In this document: positions 16,137 through 25,246 of the stretch, in pieces | Position numbering within the stretch: the first letter of the stretch is position 1 | Layout: every line of letters starts with the position of its first letter | Origin: Spirochaetota bacterium | GTDB taxonomy: Bacteria > Spirochaetota > UBA4802 > UBA5368 | Assembly: GCA_035477215.1 (NCBI GenBank) | Contig: DATIKU010000047.1 | Location: forward strand, 20,378-84,377 | Reading direction: 5' to 3' | Length of the DNA: 64,000 bases | Position numbers and translations under genes: made by a program | Notes under the pieces: generated by a model | Told to the model about the DNA's origin: nothing | The model's input: only the letters and a program-made list of their open reading frames with translations | The model's database searches: none

Positions 16137-18557
16137 TCAATCCCCCAGCAGGGCGATTGAGACGCCGTCGCCTCCCTCGCCGTACTCGCCCGAACGGAAG
16201 TCGCTGACGTAGGATGAGTGGGCGAGCTGCGCGCGCACGGCCTCTTTCAGCGCTCCGGTCCCGTGCCCGTGGATGATGATGACCGAGCGGATGCCCGAGC
16301 GTACCATGCGGTCCAGGTCGCGTCCCATGCGCTCGAGCGCTTCGTCGACGCGAAGCCCCCGAAGGTCGATGGTATTGTAGCTCGTCTGCACCGTCAACGG
16401 CACAGGTTTTGCCGCGGCCAACGGCTCTTTTTTGCCGGTTTTCCCGGCGCCCTTTTTCGGGGACGGCGCGGGCGCTCCTCTCTCCGCTCGTGCGAGAATG
16501 TCGCGGAATTTAAAGCGCGCGCGGATGGAATTTCCAAGCCGCAGCTCGGCGCTCTCGCCGTCTAAATCGAGGCTCTCTATCACAGCCTCTTTCTCGAGCG
16601 ATACGATGAATACGCGGTCGCCGGCTTTCGTCAAGGCGGGGTCGAGCGGCGCGTAGTCGCGAGAAAACCGCTTCCGCGCGCTGTCAGCGATCTCGGTCTC
16701 AATCGCTTTCTGAATCTCACCTATATCGCGCCGAAACTCGCCGGCCGAGCGAAGGTCCGCCTGCTGGAGTTCACGTATCCTCGCTGCGATCGAACGCCGG
16801 TGCTCTTTTATTTCGTCGAGGAAGAGCGTTCCCTCTCCCCGGGTGATGTTTTCAATCAGCTCGGCCTGTTTCCGCTGAAGGTCAATATAGCGCTCCTTCT
16901 CGCGTGTTGCGGCGGCCCTCGCTTCGGCAAGGCGCTCGCGCTCGCCGGCGATTTCCTGTTCATGTTTCTGGGTCTTCTCGATGAGCGCCTCTACGCTGAT
17001 TTCCCGTTCGTCGAGCAGGGCCTTGGCACGGCCGAGGATGTCCTCGGGGATGCCGTATATCCGCGCGATCTCCAGCGCATAGCTTACGCCGGGAATCCCG
17101 GTCATGAGGCGGTAGGCGGGCGCCAGCGTTTCGGGATCAAACGAAACGGAGGCGTTCTTAAAGCGTTCGTCGCGCGAAGCGAGCTCCTTGAGCTCGTTGT
17201 AGTGCGTGGTCACGATGATTCTGGCGCCGGTTGCGGCAAGCGTTTCCACCACAGCCTGCGCGAGCGAGGCGCCCTGCCGTGGATTGGTACCCACCACAAT
17301 CTCGTCGATGAGGATGAGAGCCGATGAGCGCGCTCTGTCCATCATTTCTTTAAGGATGACGATCTGTCCGCTGAACGATGAAAGCGACTGCTGTATGCTC
17401 TGGTCATCGCCTATGTCCGCCATGATCGGATCGAAAATCCCCATGCGCGAATCCGGCCCCGCGGGGATGTGCAGTCCGTGACGCAGCATAAGCGCGCAGA
17501 GCCCGGCCGTTTTCAGGAGCACGGTCTTGCCGCCTGTGTTCGCCCCCGAAATGATGAGACAGTTGTACGACTCGCCAAGGGTAAGGTCGTTCGCCACAAC
17601 GGCGTCTCCGAGCATGAGGTAGAGCAGGGGGTGCCTCGCGCCATAAAGGCGCATGACCGGCTCGTCGGTAAGCTCGGGTTCGCTGGCGCGAATGGCCGTC
17701 GAGAAGCGCGCCGCCCCCGCCAGGAGGTCGAGCCCGGCCAGGATGGAGAGGTTTTCGACGAGCCCGGCGGCGCCGCTTCCCACCTGCCGGGAAAGCTCGC
17801 GCATGATGCGCGATGTTTCGATCTGGAGGTCGAAATTGAGTCCGATAAGGCGGTTGTTGAGCGGTTGAATTTCCTCGGGCTCGATAAAGAGCGTCGCGCC
17901 GCTGGCCGAGACGTCCAGGCCGGCGCCGCGGACCCGGCTTCGCATGGTCGATTTAACAAGGAGCACGTAGCGGTCATTGCGCGTGGTGAATACCTTCTCC
18001 TGTAACGCCTTTTCGAGCGCGGCCGAGTGGACCATCGCGTTCATGCGCTTTTCGATTTCGCCGCGCGTCTGGTAAATGTCGCTTCGAATGCGTCGCAGCT
18101 TCGGGAACCGGCCGTCGTTCAACTCGCCGTTATCGGTGATTGCGGGGATTAGGACCTCTCCCTCTCTTTTGAGGGGATCGAGACGCTCGCGCTCTTCGGC
18201 CAGGGAGGGGAGCGCGTCGTCGTACTGCTTCAGGAAGGCCTGGATGCGCTGCGAGACCATGATGAACGAGCGCAGTGTGAAGAGTTCGGGAAGGCCGAGC
18301 ACCGCTCCCTTCGCCGCGCGGTTGACGGGGTCCTCGATGTCGCGAAGTCCCCTGAAGTCGAATGATCCGCCGCGCTCGATGAGCCCGCGTATTTCGCTTA
18401 TCTTGCGCAGGCGCTTTCGGATGAGATCGGGGGCCAGCGGAACCAGTCCGGAGGCCGCCTTTTTGCCGGGGTCGGAGGCGCACCTCGCCGCGATCTCGGC
18501 AACGATCGAGTCCCACTCGAGTACCGAATGGAGTCGCTCGTCGGCATGCATGGTCAT
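16137..18557 (-). CDS. mutS2: MutS2 ATPase/endonuclease
   Basis: An 806-residue MutS2 protein; family members act on branched DNA to limit recombination or rescue collided ribosomes, depending on the species. It has the MutS core without the mismatch-reading domain, Walker A Gly-Ala-Asn-Thr-Gly-Gly-Lys-Thr near residue 340, Walker B Leu-Ile-Leu-Ile-Asp-Glu-Ile-Val, a long coiled coil rich in Glu/Arg (about 520-640), and a C-terminal Smr nuclease domain (about 730-806) with Asp-Leu-Arg-Gly and His-Gly-His-Gly-Thr-Gly. Its ATG overlaps the terC stop by four bases. Confidence 0.95.
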   Translation of the reverse strand: MTMHADERLHSVLEWDSIVAEIAARCASDPGKKAASGLVPLAPDLIRKRLRKISEIRGLIERGGSFDFRGLRDIEDPVNRAAKGAVLGLPELFTLRSFIMVSQRIQAFLKQYDDALPSLAEERERLDPLKREGEVLIPAITDNGELNDGRFPKLRRIRSDIYQTRGEIEKRMNAMVHSAALEKALQEKVFTTRNDRYVLLVKSTMRSRVRGAGLDVSASGATLFIEPEEIQPLNNRLIGLNFDLQIETSRIMRELSRQVGSGAAGLVENLSILAGLDLLAGAARFSTAIRASEPELTDEPVMRLYGARHPLLYLMLGDAVVANDLTLGESYNCLIISGANTGGKTVLLKTAGLCALMLRHGLHIPAGPDSRMGIFDPIMADIGDDQSIQQSLSSFSGQIVILKEMMDRARSSALILIDEIVVGTNPRQGASLAQAVVETLAATGARIIVTTHYNELKELASRDERFKNASVSFDPETLAPAYRLMTGIPGVSYALEIARIYGIPEDILGRAKALLDEREISVEALIEKTQKHEQEIAGERERLAEARAAATREKERYIDLQRKQAELIENITRGEGTLFLDEIKEHRRSIAARIRELQQADLRSAGEFRRDIGEIQKAIETEIADSARKRFSRDYAPLDPALTKAGDRVFIVSLEKEAVIESLDLDGESAELRLGNSIRARFKFRDILARAERGAPAPSPKKGAGKTGKKEPLAAAKPVPLTVQTSYNTIDLRGLRVDEALERMGRDLDRMVRSGIRSVIIIHGHGTGALKEAVRAQLAHSSYVSDFRSGEYGEGGDGVSIALLGD

Positions 18558-19498
18558 TTCGCCGGGGTCCCGCTGGGCGCCTGTTCCAACTTTTTCGGGA
18601 ACAGGACCGATGCGATTACCGAGACGGCCAGCACGCCCGCGATAACGCCAAGGGCGATGGCGACGGGGATCTTGACGATATCCGAAAGCATCATTTTACA
18701 GCCGACAAAAACCAGAATGAAGGCGAGGCCGTAATTCAGGTAATGGAAAAGCCGCATAACGCCGGCAACGGCGAAATAGAGGGCCCGAAGTCCCAGGATC
18801 GCGAACACGTTCGAGGTGTACACGATGAAGGGGTCGTGGCTGATCGCCAGGACGGCGGGTATTGAATCCACCGCGAACACGACATCGGTGGCTTCAATGA
18901 CGAGCAGGGCGATAAAAAGGGGCGTCGCCGCTACACGGCCCGCTTTCCGAACAAAGAAGTGATGCCCGTAGAATTCTTTGGTCACCGGCATGAACCGGCG
19001 GAATAATTTCAGCACGGGATTTTTCTCCGGATGTATCTCCTTCTCCTTTTCCAGCGCCATTTTTATCCCGATGAAGATCAGAAACGCGCCGAAAACGTAG
19101 ATGATCCAGTGGATCCGCGTGACGAGCGCGACGCCGACCAGTATGAACGCCGCGCGCATGATGAGCGCGCCGAGGATCCCCCAGAACAGCACCCTGTGCT
19201 GGTACTTTGCGGGAATTCCGAAGTACGAGAAGATCATCAGGAACACGAATATGTTGTCGACACTCAGGGATTTCTCGATAAGGTACGCGGTCAGGAACTC
19301 GAGTGCCTTCTGGGACCCCTCGAAATAATAGACGCCCGCGTTGAAGCAGAGAGCGAGGACAATCCAGAACCCGGTCCATGCGAGCGCCTCCCGCACCTTT
19401 ATATCGCGATCATCTTTTTGAAGCACTTTGAGGTCGAGGACCAGCAGGCCGACGATGAAGAGGACGAAGCCGCCCCACAGGAGATATGGATTTACCAT
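18554..19498 (-). CDS. TerC/Alx-family membrane protein
   Basis: A 314-residue polytopic membrane protein of the TerC family with about nine helices. The family signature is seen twice as acidic residues within helices: Glu-Lys-Ser-Leu-Ser-Val-Asp-Asn-Ile-Phe-Val in the first half and Glu-Ala-Thr-Asp-Val-Val-Phe-Ala-Val-Asp-Ser-Ile-Pro-Ala in the second. Relatives such as Alx and MeeF-type proteins export manganese or supply metal to exported enzymes. It is translationally coupled to mutS2. A possible -10 box (TATAAT on the minus strand, 19599-19604) lies about 100 bases upstream; I saw no yybP-ykoY manganese riboswitch. Confidence 0.92.
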   Translation of the reverse strand: MVNPYLLWGGFVLFIVGLLVLDLKVLQKDDRDIKVREALAWTGFWIVLALCFNAGVYYFEGSQKALEFLTAYLIEKSLSVDNIFVFLMIFSYFGIPAKYQHRVLFWGILGALIMRAAFILVGVALVTRIHWIIYVFGAFLIFIGIKMALEKEKEIHPEKNPVLKLFRRFMPVTKEFYGHHFFVRKAGRVAATPLFIALLVIEATDVVFAVDSIPAVLAISHDPFIVYTSNVFAILGLRALYFAVAGVMRLFHYLNYGLAFILVFVGCKMMLSDIVKIPVAIALGVIAGVLAVSVIASVLFPKKLEQAPSGTPAK

Positions 19499-19639
19499 CT
19501 ATATACCTTCGTGTGCCGCGGTGATGAACGGCACGATACGATTTCTGGCCGGTACTGCGACCGGCCGGTGCGCATAAGCTGCATTTCAGGAAATTTACAT
19601 TATACATTCAAGCATTAATTAAACGAACGAGACGGGTGC

Positions 19640-20704
19640 TCATATCCATTTTTTTTTCTTGAAATAAACGAACATGGACACACCGATCACCGCCATGAGG
19701 GCGATCACCACATGATAGGCCCCGCGCCACTCGAGCTCGGGCATGAAACGGAAGTTCATTCCGTATACGCCGGCGATAAAGCTGAGCGGTATGAAGATCG
19801 TCGTGATGACTGTGAGGAGCTTCATGACCTCGTTTAGGCGGTTGTTCACGCTGGTAAGGTAGATGTCGAGCATGCCGGAAAGCATGTCCCTGAGGAGCTC
19901 GATGGTGTCGATGACCTGGACGATGTGGTCGCGTATGTCCTTGAGGTACACGATCGTGGAGTCGCTGAACGCGCCGCCCTCTCCACGCTCAAGCCTTGTT
20001 ATGACCTCCCTGAGCGGCCATACCGATTTCCGGAGGAAAATCATCTCGCTTTTAAGGGCGTGGATGCGGTGGATTGTCTCGCGCTTTGGGTCGCTCAGGA
20101 GTTCGTCCTCCAGCGCTTCTATCCGGTCGCCCAGCCGCTCCAGTATGCCGAAATAATTGTCGATGATCGAATCGATTATCGCGTAGACAAGAAAGTCCGC
20201 GCCGAGCTTTCGTATCCTGCCCCTGTCGTTGATGATGCGGTCGATCACCGGGAGGAAGTCGTCTCCCTCCATTTCCTGAAAGCTTATAACGGTGTCTCCC
20301 TTCAGCACCAGGCTTACCTGTTCGGCGGTAATTTCGTCGCTGACCTCGTCGTAGTGCAGCGCCTTTAAGACGATGAACGAGTAATCTCCCCAGTCGTCGA
20401 GCTTAGGTCGCTGGCTGGTGTTCAGGATGTCTTCCATTACCAGGGGATGGAAGTCGTAGACGCTCCCGGCCTCGGCGACCACGTCGACGCGGTCGATGCC
20501 CACGATGTCGATCCAGCGCACCGTTGGGTTTTCAATCTGCGAACTGAAGGCGGTGATGCTCTCCGTGTCGCAGATGTTATAGCTGTTTTCGTTGTACTCG
20601 ATGACGAGTATTTTTGTCTTCTCGGTTTTTCTATCGCCGACGTGGACGAGGGTCCCCGGCGGGAGGCCCTTCTTTTTCGACACTCTGCCGGTGAGTTTTC
20701 TCAT
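19640..20704 (-). CDS. corA: CorA magnesium/cobalt transporter
   Basis: A 354-residue CorA-type divalent cation channel of the inner membrane. The large N-terminal cytosolic domain is followed by two C-terminal membrane helices; the diagnostic Tyr-Gly-Met-Asn motif ends the first helix (about residue 323-326), and the protein finishes in a basic tail (Lys-Lys-Lys-Lys-Trp-Ile). The helical stalk with Asn-Asn-Arg-Leu-Asn-Glu-Val-Met-Lys is also typical. It lies in a minus-strand run behind an Smr protein and ahead of terC, so metal handling genes are clustered here. Confidence 0.95.
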   Translation of the reverse strand: MRKLTGRVSKKKGLPPGTLVHVGDRKTEKTKILVIEYNENSYNICDTESITAFSSQIENPTVRWIDIVGIDRVDVVAEAGSVYDFHPLVMEDILNTSQRPKLDDWGDYSFIVLKALHYDEVSDEITAEQVSLVLKGDTVISFQEMEGDDFLPVIDRIINDRGRIRKLGADFLVYAIIDSIIDNYFGILERLGDRIEALEDELLSDPKRETIHRIHALKSEMIFLRKSVWPLREVITRLERGEGGAFSDSTIVYLKDIRDHIVQVIDTIELLRDMLSGMLDIYLTSVNNRLNEVMKLLTVITTIFIPLSFIAGVYGMNFRFMPELEWRGAYHVVIALMAVIGVSMFVYFKKKKWI

Positions 20705-20758
20705 GGACGTTTTCCCGCAGTCATGGTGGTGAAATAATAAAAGTTTCCACTAACGGCC

Positions 20759-21031
20759 TCATTCACGGATACGCAGACGCGCCCTTGTCGCACCCCAGTT
20801 CGCGCCGTCGTCGCCGAATTCCTCGACGTCGGGGTTTTTGCCGAGCTCCTCGGCGACCATATTCTTGATGACCGACCTTCCCCTGCCATGCACGATCCGC
20901 ACCTCAGCCTTGCAGCGCTTTACGGAAATGTCAATAAATTCCCTGAGCACGGCCTTCGCGTCGCGGGGATGGAAGTGATGGAGGTCTATTTCGCCGTCCA
21001 GATCGATTTCGACGGGTTCATCGCTCATCAC
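20759..21031 (-). CDS. Small stand-alone Smr-domain protein
   Basis: A 90-residue protein consisting of little more than an Smr (small MutS-related) nuclease domain. It shows Glu-Ile-Asp-Leu-His-His-Phe (the LDLH-type motif) near residue 14-20 and Val-His-Gly-Arg-Gly at about 48-52, with a terminal Ala-Arg-Leu-Arg. Smr domains nick nucleic acids. It is distinct from the Smr domain of MutS2 in the same cluster. Two ATGs occur at the start; either is possible. Confidence 0.85.
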   Translation of the reverse strand: MMSDEPVEIDLDGEIDLHHFHPRDAKAVLREFIDISVKRCKAEVRIVHGRGRSVIKNMVAEELGKNPDVEEFGDDGANWGATRARLRIRE

Positions 21032-21088
21032 CGGGGCATCCTCCGTGCGGATTTTTGTGCCGGCGCCGGACGGCGGCCGCGGGCGGAC

Positions 21089-22063
21089 CTACCAGATGAA
21101 CAAAAGCGGATCGATCATCTGGCCGTGCCGCATGGTCATAAAATGAAGGTGCGATCCGGTCGAACGGCCGGTCGAGCCCACGAGGGCGATGACATCCTTC
21201 CTGGTGACCCAGTCGCCGCGCTTTACCTTTATTGTCGAACAGTGGCCGTACCAGGTGACGTACCCGTCCCAGTGCTGTACCACCACCGTCTGGCCGTAGC
21301 CGTCCATCCAGCCCGTGAACGAAACCATGCCCTCGCGCGCGGGACGGATCGGGGTCCCCATGCGCGTCATGATGTCGATGCCGTTGTGGAAGGCCATTCC
21401 TTCGAACATCGGGTCCACGCGGTCCCCGTAGAGTGAGGAATAGAGGCCCCCGCGGATCGGGTTCTGGAATATCCGCCTGATGTTGTACAGCGCCTGGAGT
21501 TTTTCGCTTACCAGCATCGGGCGGGCGTCGGGAAGAAAGGCGAAGCGGATGTTGTCGGGGGAGATGATTCTGAATATCGACTGACGGTAGTCGCCCCTGA
21601 TGCCGCCGTCGTGCTCGACCATTCGGGCCATTCTATGCACGTCGTAGAAGTTGTCAACCGCCAGAAGCACGCCGTCCTCGCGCGGAACCGCTATAATGGC
21701 GCCCTCGCGCGCGACGAGTGATCCGAGAAACGGGTTGGCCCCGAGGATCGTATCGATTGTCACGTGATAGCGCCGCGCCACGTCCCAGTACGATTCGTTC
21801 ATGCGCATGGCATGGAGGATGATCTCAACCCCCGGATCGTGCGGATATGATTTGATTAGCCGAATGTACGCGTCGTGAGCGGTGAAGATCGGGAAGCCTT
21901 CGCGAAGCCGGTACGCCGCGCTGTCGACGCGCACCTTCGAGATGAAAATCGCGGCGACGATGTTGCCGACGACGATAACGATGACAGAAAGGGATACAAT
22001 AGCCTTGAGGGCCTTTTTAGCCTGCCATATGTGATAGTTGGTAATGGGCCAGCCGCCGCTCAA
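21089..22063 (-). CDS. Membrane-anchored M23 peptidase with LysM-like segment
   Basis: A 324-residue envelope protein: a short cytosolic N terminus, one membrane helix (about 20-42), a LysM-like peptidoglycan-binding stretch (about 90-130, including Asp-Val-Ala-Arg-Arg-Tyr-His-Val and Ile-Leu-Gly-Ala-Asn-Pro) and a C-terminal M23 metallopeptidase domain (about 215-324). Zinc-site motifs are His-Asn-Gly-Ile-Asp and His-Leu-His-Phe, with Trp-Tyr-Gly-His-Cys before them. The key residues are present, so it could be an active endopeptidase cutting peptidoglycan crosslinks. It overlaps proC by four bases. Confidence 0.9.
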   Translation of the reverse strand: MSGGWPITNYHIWQAKKALKAIVSLSVIVIVVGNIVAAIFISKVRVDSAAYRLREGFPIFTAHDAYIRLIKSYPHDPGVEIILHAMRMNESYWDVARRYHVTIDTILGANPFLGSLVAREGAIIAVPREDGVLLAVDNFYDVHRMARMVEHDGGIRGDYRQSIFRIISPDNIRFAFLPDARPMLVSEKLQALYNIRRIFQNPIRGGLYSSLYGDRVDPMFEGMAFHNGIDIMTRMGTPIRPAREGMVSFTGWMDGYGQTVVVQHWDGYVTWYGHCSTIKVKRGDWVTRKDVIALVGSTGRSTGSHLHFMTMRHGQMIDPLLFIW

Positions 22064-22872
22064 TATTTCTCTCCTAACTTCGCGGATTTCAGCGCCGCGG
22101 CCTCGACGGCGTCCATCACAATGCCGGAGAACCCCGCGCGATCCATAACGTGCAGCCCCTCTATGGTGGTCCCGCCCGGGGATGCGACCCTGCCGCGAAG
22201 CACGGCCGGATCGTCCCCGGTCTCGAGCACCATTCGCGCCGCGCCCAGCACCGTCTGCGCGGCAAGCAGGATCGCCCGCTCGCGGGGGATGCCCGTCTTC
22301 ACGCCGCCGTCGGCCATCGCCTGGATCATCGTGAAGGCGTAGGCGGGCCCGCTTCCGGAAAGGCCCGTAACCGCGTTCATCAGGCGCTCGGGCAGCACCA
22401 TCGTCTTTCCGATATTCAAAAACAATTCCTCGGCAAGGGCCATGGAGTCCGCGTCAGCGTGAGCGCCCGCCGACAGCACCGTCATGCCTTCTCCGACCAT
22501 GGCCGGTGTGTTGGGCATGACACGGACGACCTTCTGCGCGGGGGGCAGCGTTTTTTCCATAAGTTCGGTCGAAGCGCCCGCGACGACGGAGACGACGAGC
22601 TTCCCGGGCGAAATCCCCTTGAGCTCCTTCAGCACCGCCTGCAGCGCGTCGGGTTTGACCGCCAGGATGATGATGCCGCACGCGCCGGCCAGCTCACCGA
22701 TGGAGGAGGCCGTCTCAACGCCGAAGCCGCGCACAAGCGCCTCGGAGCGGGCCGCATCGGAGTCGAAACAGCGAATGCGTACTCCGCCCGGCGCCCGGGA
22801 GAGCCCCGCTGCGATCGCGCCGCCCATGTTGCCGGCGCCGATGATGCCGATTGTGTGCCCGGCGAGACTCAT
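22060..22872 (-). CDS. proC: Pyrroline-5-carboxylate reductase
   Basis: A 270-residue NAD(P)H-dependent reductase making proline from 1-pyrroline-5-carboxylate. The N-terminal Gly-Ala-Gly-Asn-Met-Gly cofactor motif, the block Val-Met-Pro-Asn-Thr-Pro-Ala (about 120-126), and the conserved Ser-Gly-Ser-Gly-Pro-Ala-Tyr plus Ser-Pro-Gly-Gly-Thr-Thr-Ile in the dimer domain are all present. Its start overlaps the yggS stop by four bases and its stop overlaps the M23 gene by four, so all three are translationally coupled. yggS-proC is a common pairing in bacteria. Confidence 0.95.
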   Translation of the reverse strand: MSLAGHTIGIIGAGNMGGAIAAGLSRAPGGVRIRCFDSDAARSEALVRGFGVETASSIGELAGACGIIILAVKPDALQAVLKELKGISPGKLVVSVVAGASTELMEKTLPPAQKVVRVMPNTPAMVGEGMTVLSAGAHADADSMALAEELFLNIGKTMVLPERLMNAVTGLSGSGPAYAFTMIQAMADGGVKTGIPRERAILLAAQTVLGAARMVLETGDDPAVLRGRVASPGGTTIEGLHVMDRAGFSGIVMDAVEAAALKSAKLGEKY

Positions 22873-23558
22873 TCCCCGTAGCTCCTTTCTCCAAAAATCG
22901 CGCTGCCTATGCGCACCAGCGTGGCGCCCTCGTCGACGGCCGTAAGATAATCTCCCGACATACCCATCGAAAGTTCGTCGAGGCGGACCCCCAGACGCCT
23001 GGCGATATCGTCGCGAAGCTCCCGAAGCAGCGCGAACGAAGCGCGCACCGCGCGCTCGTCACCCCCCAGGGGGCCTATGGTCATAAGACCCATAAGCTCG
23101 ATGCCGGGGATCGATGCGACCTCTCCGCAGAGCTCGAATGCGCCCGAGGGATCGATCCCGCTCTTGGTGTCCTCGTCCGAGGTGTTCACCTGGATCAGGA
23201 TCCTTTGCATCTTGCCGATGCGCGCCGCCTCCTCACCGACCCTGCGCGCGGTGGGGGCCTTGTCGATGGAATGGATGAGATCGAAAAGGCGGACCGCGTC
23301 CCGTGCCTTGTTCGACTGCAGATGGCCGACAAGGTGAAAGCTAAAATCGCCCGACAGCGCGGGGATCTTGCCCTTCGCCTCCTGTACCTTGCTTTCGCCG
23401 AAGAGCCTGATGCCCTGGTCGATCGCCGCCAGCAGCGCTTCCGGCGGAAAGGTCTTCGACACGGCGACTATTCGTATATTCTCCGGATTCCGTCCCGCCG
23501 CACGGGCCCGGTCGTCGATCCTGTTTCGAATGTGGCTGTAGTTCTGGAAATAATCCAT
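22869..23558 (-). CDS. yggS: YggS/PROSC-family PLP homeostasis protein
   Basis: A 229-residue PLP-binding protein of the alanine racemase-like barrel family that keeps free pyridoxal phosphate in balance. The PLP lysine lies in Val-Ala-Val-Ser-Lys-Thr (about residue 35), and family blocks Phe-Gly-Glu-Ser-Lys-Val-Gln-Glu-Ala-Lys, His-Leu-Val-Gly-His-Leu-Gln-Ser-Asn-Lys, Gly-Leu-Met-Thr-Ile and Ser-Met-Gly-Met-Ser-Gly-Asp-Tyr are clear. First gene of the minus-strand cluster that continues through proC. The 283-base gap before mtaB should hold divergent promoters, but none is compelling. Confidence 0.94.
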   Translation of the reverse strand: MDYFQNYSHIRNRIDDRARAAGRNPENIRIVAVSKTFPPEALLAAIDQGIRLFGESKVQEAKGKIPALSGDFSFHLVGHLQSNKARDAVRLFDLIHSIDKAPTARRVGEEAARIGKMQRILIQVNTSDEDTKSGIDPSGAFELCGEVASIPGIELMGLMTIGPLGGDERAVRASFALLRELRDDIARRLGVRLDELSMGMSGDYLTAVDEGATLVRIGSAIFGERSYGE

Positions 23559-23841
23559 TACGGGACTTGCGGGCTCCGATTGTTGTAGGACGGGGAGCGA
23601 ACGAAAACCGGACCCCTATCCACTCCGGGTGTACTATACATCAGTTCAATTTTGTACGTCAATTATCTTTTTATATGCAGGGCGGGCCTGCGCCGGCCGG
23701 CAGTTCGGTCGATCATCCGGCGCGCCCTTCGATTTTTTGTTCGTCCGGGGCTTTTTTGCTATACTCATGATGCCTGACCGGTATCACCATGGTTAAGGAC
23801 CGTTTCAAGAGCCGGGGCGCACCCGGTTAAAAAGAGTATCG

Positions 23842-25182
23842 ATGAGAAGAACCTTTTCCATTAAAACACTCGGCTGCAAGCTCAACCAGTACGAATCCGC
23901 CCTCATCGCCAGGCAGTTCGACGCTTCGGGCTGGGAGGCGAGGCCGTTCGGCGAGCTCGTGGACGTGGTCGTCATCAACACCTGCACCGTGACTGACCGC
24001 AGCGACAAAAAGTGCCGCAATTACATCCGCCAGGGTGCGCGCCTCTCGCGGCTCGGGAAGGCCGTGGTGACCGGCTGCATGGTGGAGCGCGAACGGAAGG
24101 AGGCGGCGCTGATGGATGAGGTTCTTGCCGTATTCGGCAACGACGACAAGCGCGCGATCGTCCGGAAAATCACCGCGTACGTGGAGTATGCCGAGGAGCT
24201 GCGTGAAACGGGCGGCGGGGACGACGACGCGAGGGCCGCTTTCATGGCGCACTCGGGCGCCTGGGACGGTGAGGACGGCTTCGACGAGGCCGCCGTCGCG
24301 CCGCTGTACCGTACGCGCGCCTACCTGCGCGTCCAGGACGGCTGCGACGGCACGTGCTCCTACTGCGTCGTGCCGTCGGTGCGGGGCGCGCCGCGGAGCA
24401 GGCCTTTCGCCGAAGTGATTGATCACGCGCGGCGCCTGGTGGCGACGGGCTGCCCGGAGCTCGTGCTGACGGGCATCACGATCGGACAGTACGATGATGG
24501 CGGCGCGGACCTTGCCGCGCTTGTGGAAGCGATTGCGGCGATCCAGGGTGAGTTCAGGGTGCGCGTAACATCCATTGAGCCCTCACATGTCACCGACCGG
24601 CTGATCGGGCTTCTCGGTTCGCCGAAGGTGTGCCGGCACATCCATCTCCCTCTACAGTCGGGCTCGGACAGTATACTCGCCGCCATGAACCGCCCCTATA
24701 CGCTTGAAGGCTATATGGAGGTCGTGGACCGAATCCACACGCACGATCCAGATATCGCGATAGGAACTGATATTATAGTCGGATTTCCCGGCGAAACCGA
24801 TGAGGATTTCGCCGCGGGCATCGATGCGGTCGCGCGCGCGGAATTTGCGTACGTGCACCAGTTCAGTTTTTCGCCGCGCACCGGCACCCCGGCGGCCGCG
24901 GGCGTCTTCTGCGGCGAGCGTGCGATTGCGAGGCGAAGCGCCCTTCTGCGGCGGTCGGCCGCGGAGACGGGGCGGGGCTATCGCCGCCGTTTCGAGGGCG
25001 CGCTCCTTCCATGCGTTGTTGAGCGGAGAAAAGACGGCGTCGGCCATACGGCCGTAAGCGACAATTACATAAGAATAAAGCTTTCGGAGTCGCCTGCAAA
25101 CGAGGCGCGCGAAGGGACGATCGCGTCGGTGCGGCTTGCAGGCGTAGGGTACGACGAAAACATGGGCGGTATCGAGCCGTGA
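23842..25182 (+). CDS. mtaB: tRNA t6A37 methylthiotransferase MtaB
   Basis: A 446-residue radical SAM methylthiotransferase that converts t6A37 to ms2t6A in ANN-decoding tRNAs. The N-terminal UPF0004 domain has cysteines in Leu-Gly-Cys-Lys-Leu-Asn-Gln-Tyr-Glu, Asn-Thr-Cys-Thr-Val-Thr and Thr-Gly-Cys-Met; the radical SAM cluster is Cys168-Asp-Gly-Thr-Cys172-Ser-Tyr-Cys175. The Thr-Val-Thr version and the Leu-Asn-Gln-Tyr-Glu motif favour MtaB over MiaB or RimO. The C-terminal TRAM region is short and weak. It is the only gene on its transcript; a weak hairpin plus T-rich stretch follows at 25211-25246. Confidence 0.93.
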   Translation: MRRTFSIKTLGCKLNQYESALIARQFDASGWEARPFGELVDVVVINTCTVTDRSDKKCRNYIRQGARLSRLGKAVVTGCMVERERKEAALMDEVLAVFGNDDKRAIVRKITAYVEYAEELRETGGGDDDARAAFMAHSGAWDGEDGFDEAAVAPLYRTRAYLRVQDGCDGTCSYCVVPSVRGAPRSRPFAEVIDHARRLVATGCPELVLTGITIGQYDDGGADLAALVEAIAAIQGEFRVRVTSIEPSHVTDRLIGLLGSPKVCRHIHLPLQSGSDSILAAMNRPYTLEGYMEVVDRIHTHDPDIAIGTDIIVGFPGETDEDFAAGIDAVARAEFAYVHQFSFSPRTGTPAAAGVFCGERAIARRSALLRRSAAETGRGYRRRFEGALLPCVVERRKDGVGHTAVSDNYIRIKLSESPANEAREGTIASVRLAGVGYDENMGGIEP

Positions 25183-25210
25183 GTGCGCCGTTCGGGCGTC
25201 ATTATTATGT

Positions 25211-25246
25211 CGCCAATAAAAAATATGGCGCCTTTTAATAATTTTC
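25211..25246 (+). terminator. Weak intrinsic terminator after mtaB
   Basis: CGCCA (25211-25215) and TGGCG (25226-25230) form a five-base stem with a ten-base AT loop, followed by CCTTTTAATAATTTT. The stem is short, so termination may be partial. Confidence 0.35.

Noticed and set aside
19499..19640. Possible yybP-ykoY (manganese) riboswitch before terC
   Set aside because: The space is only about 140 bases and the conserved core of that riboswitch is not there.
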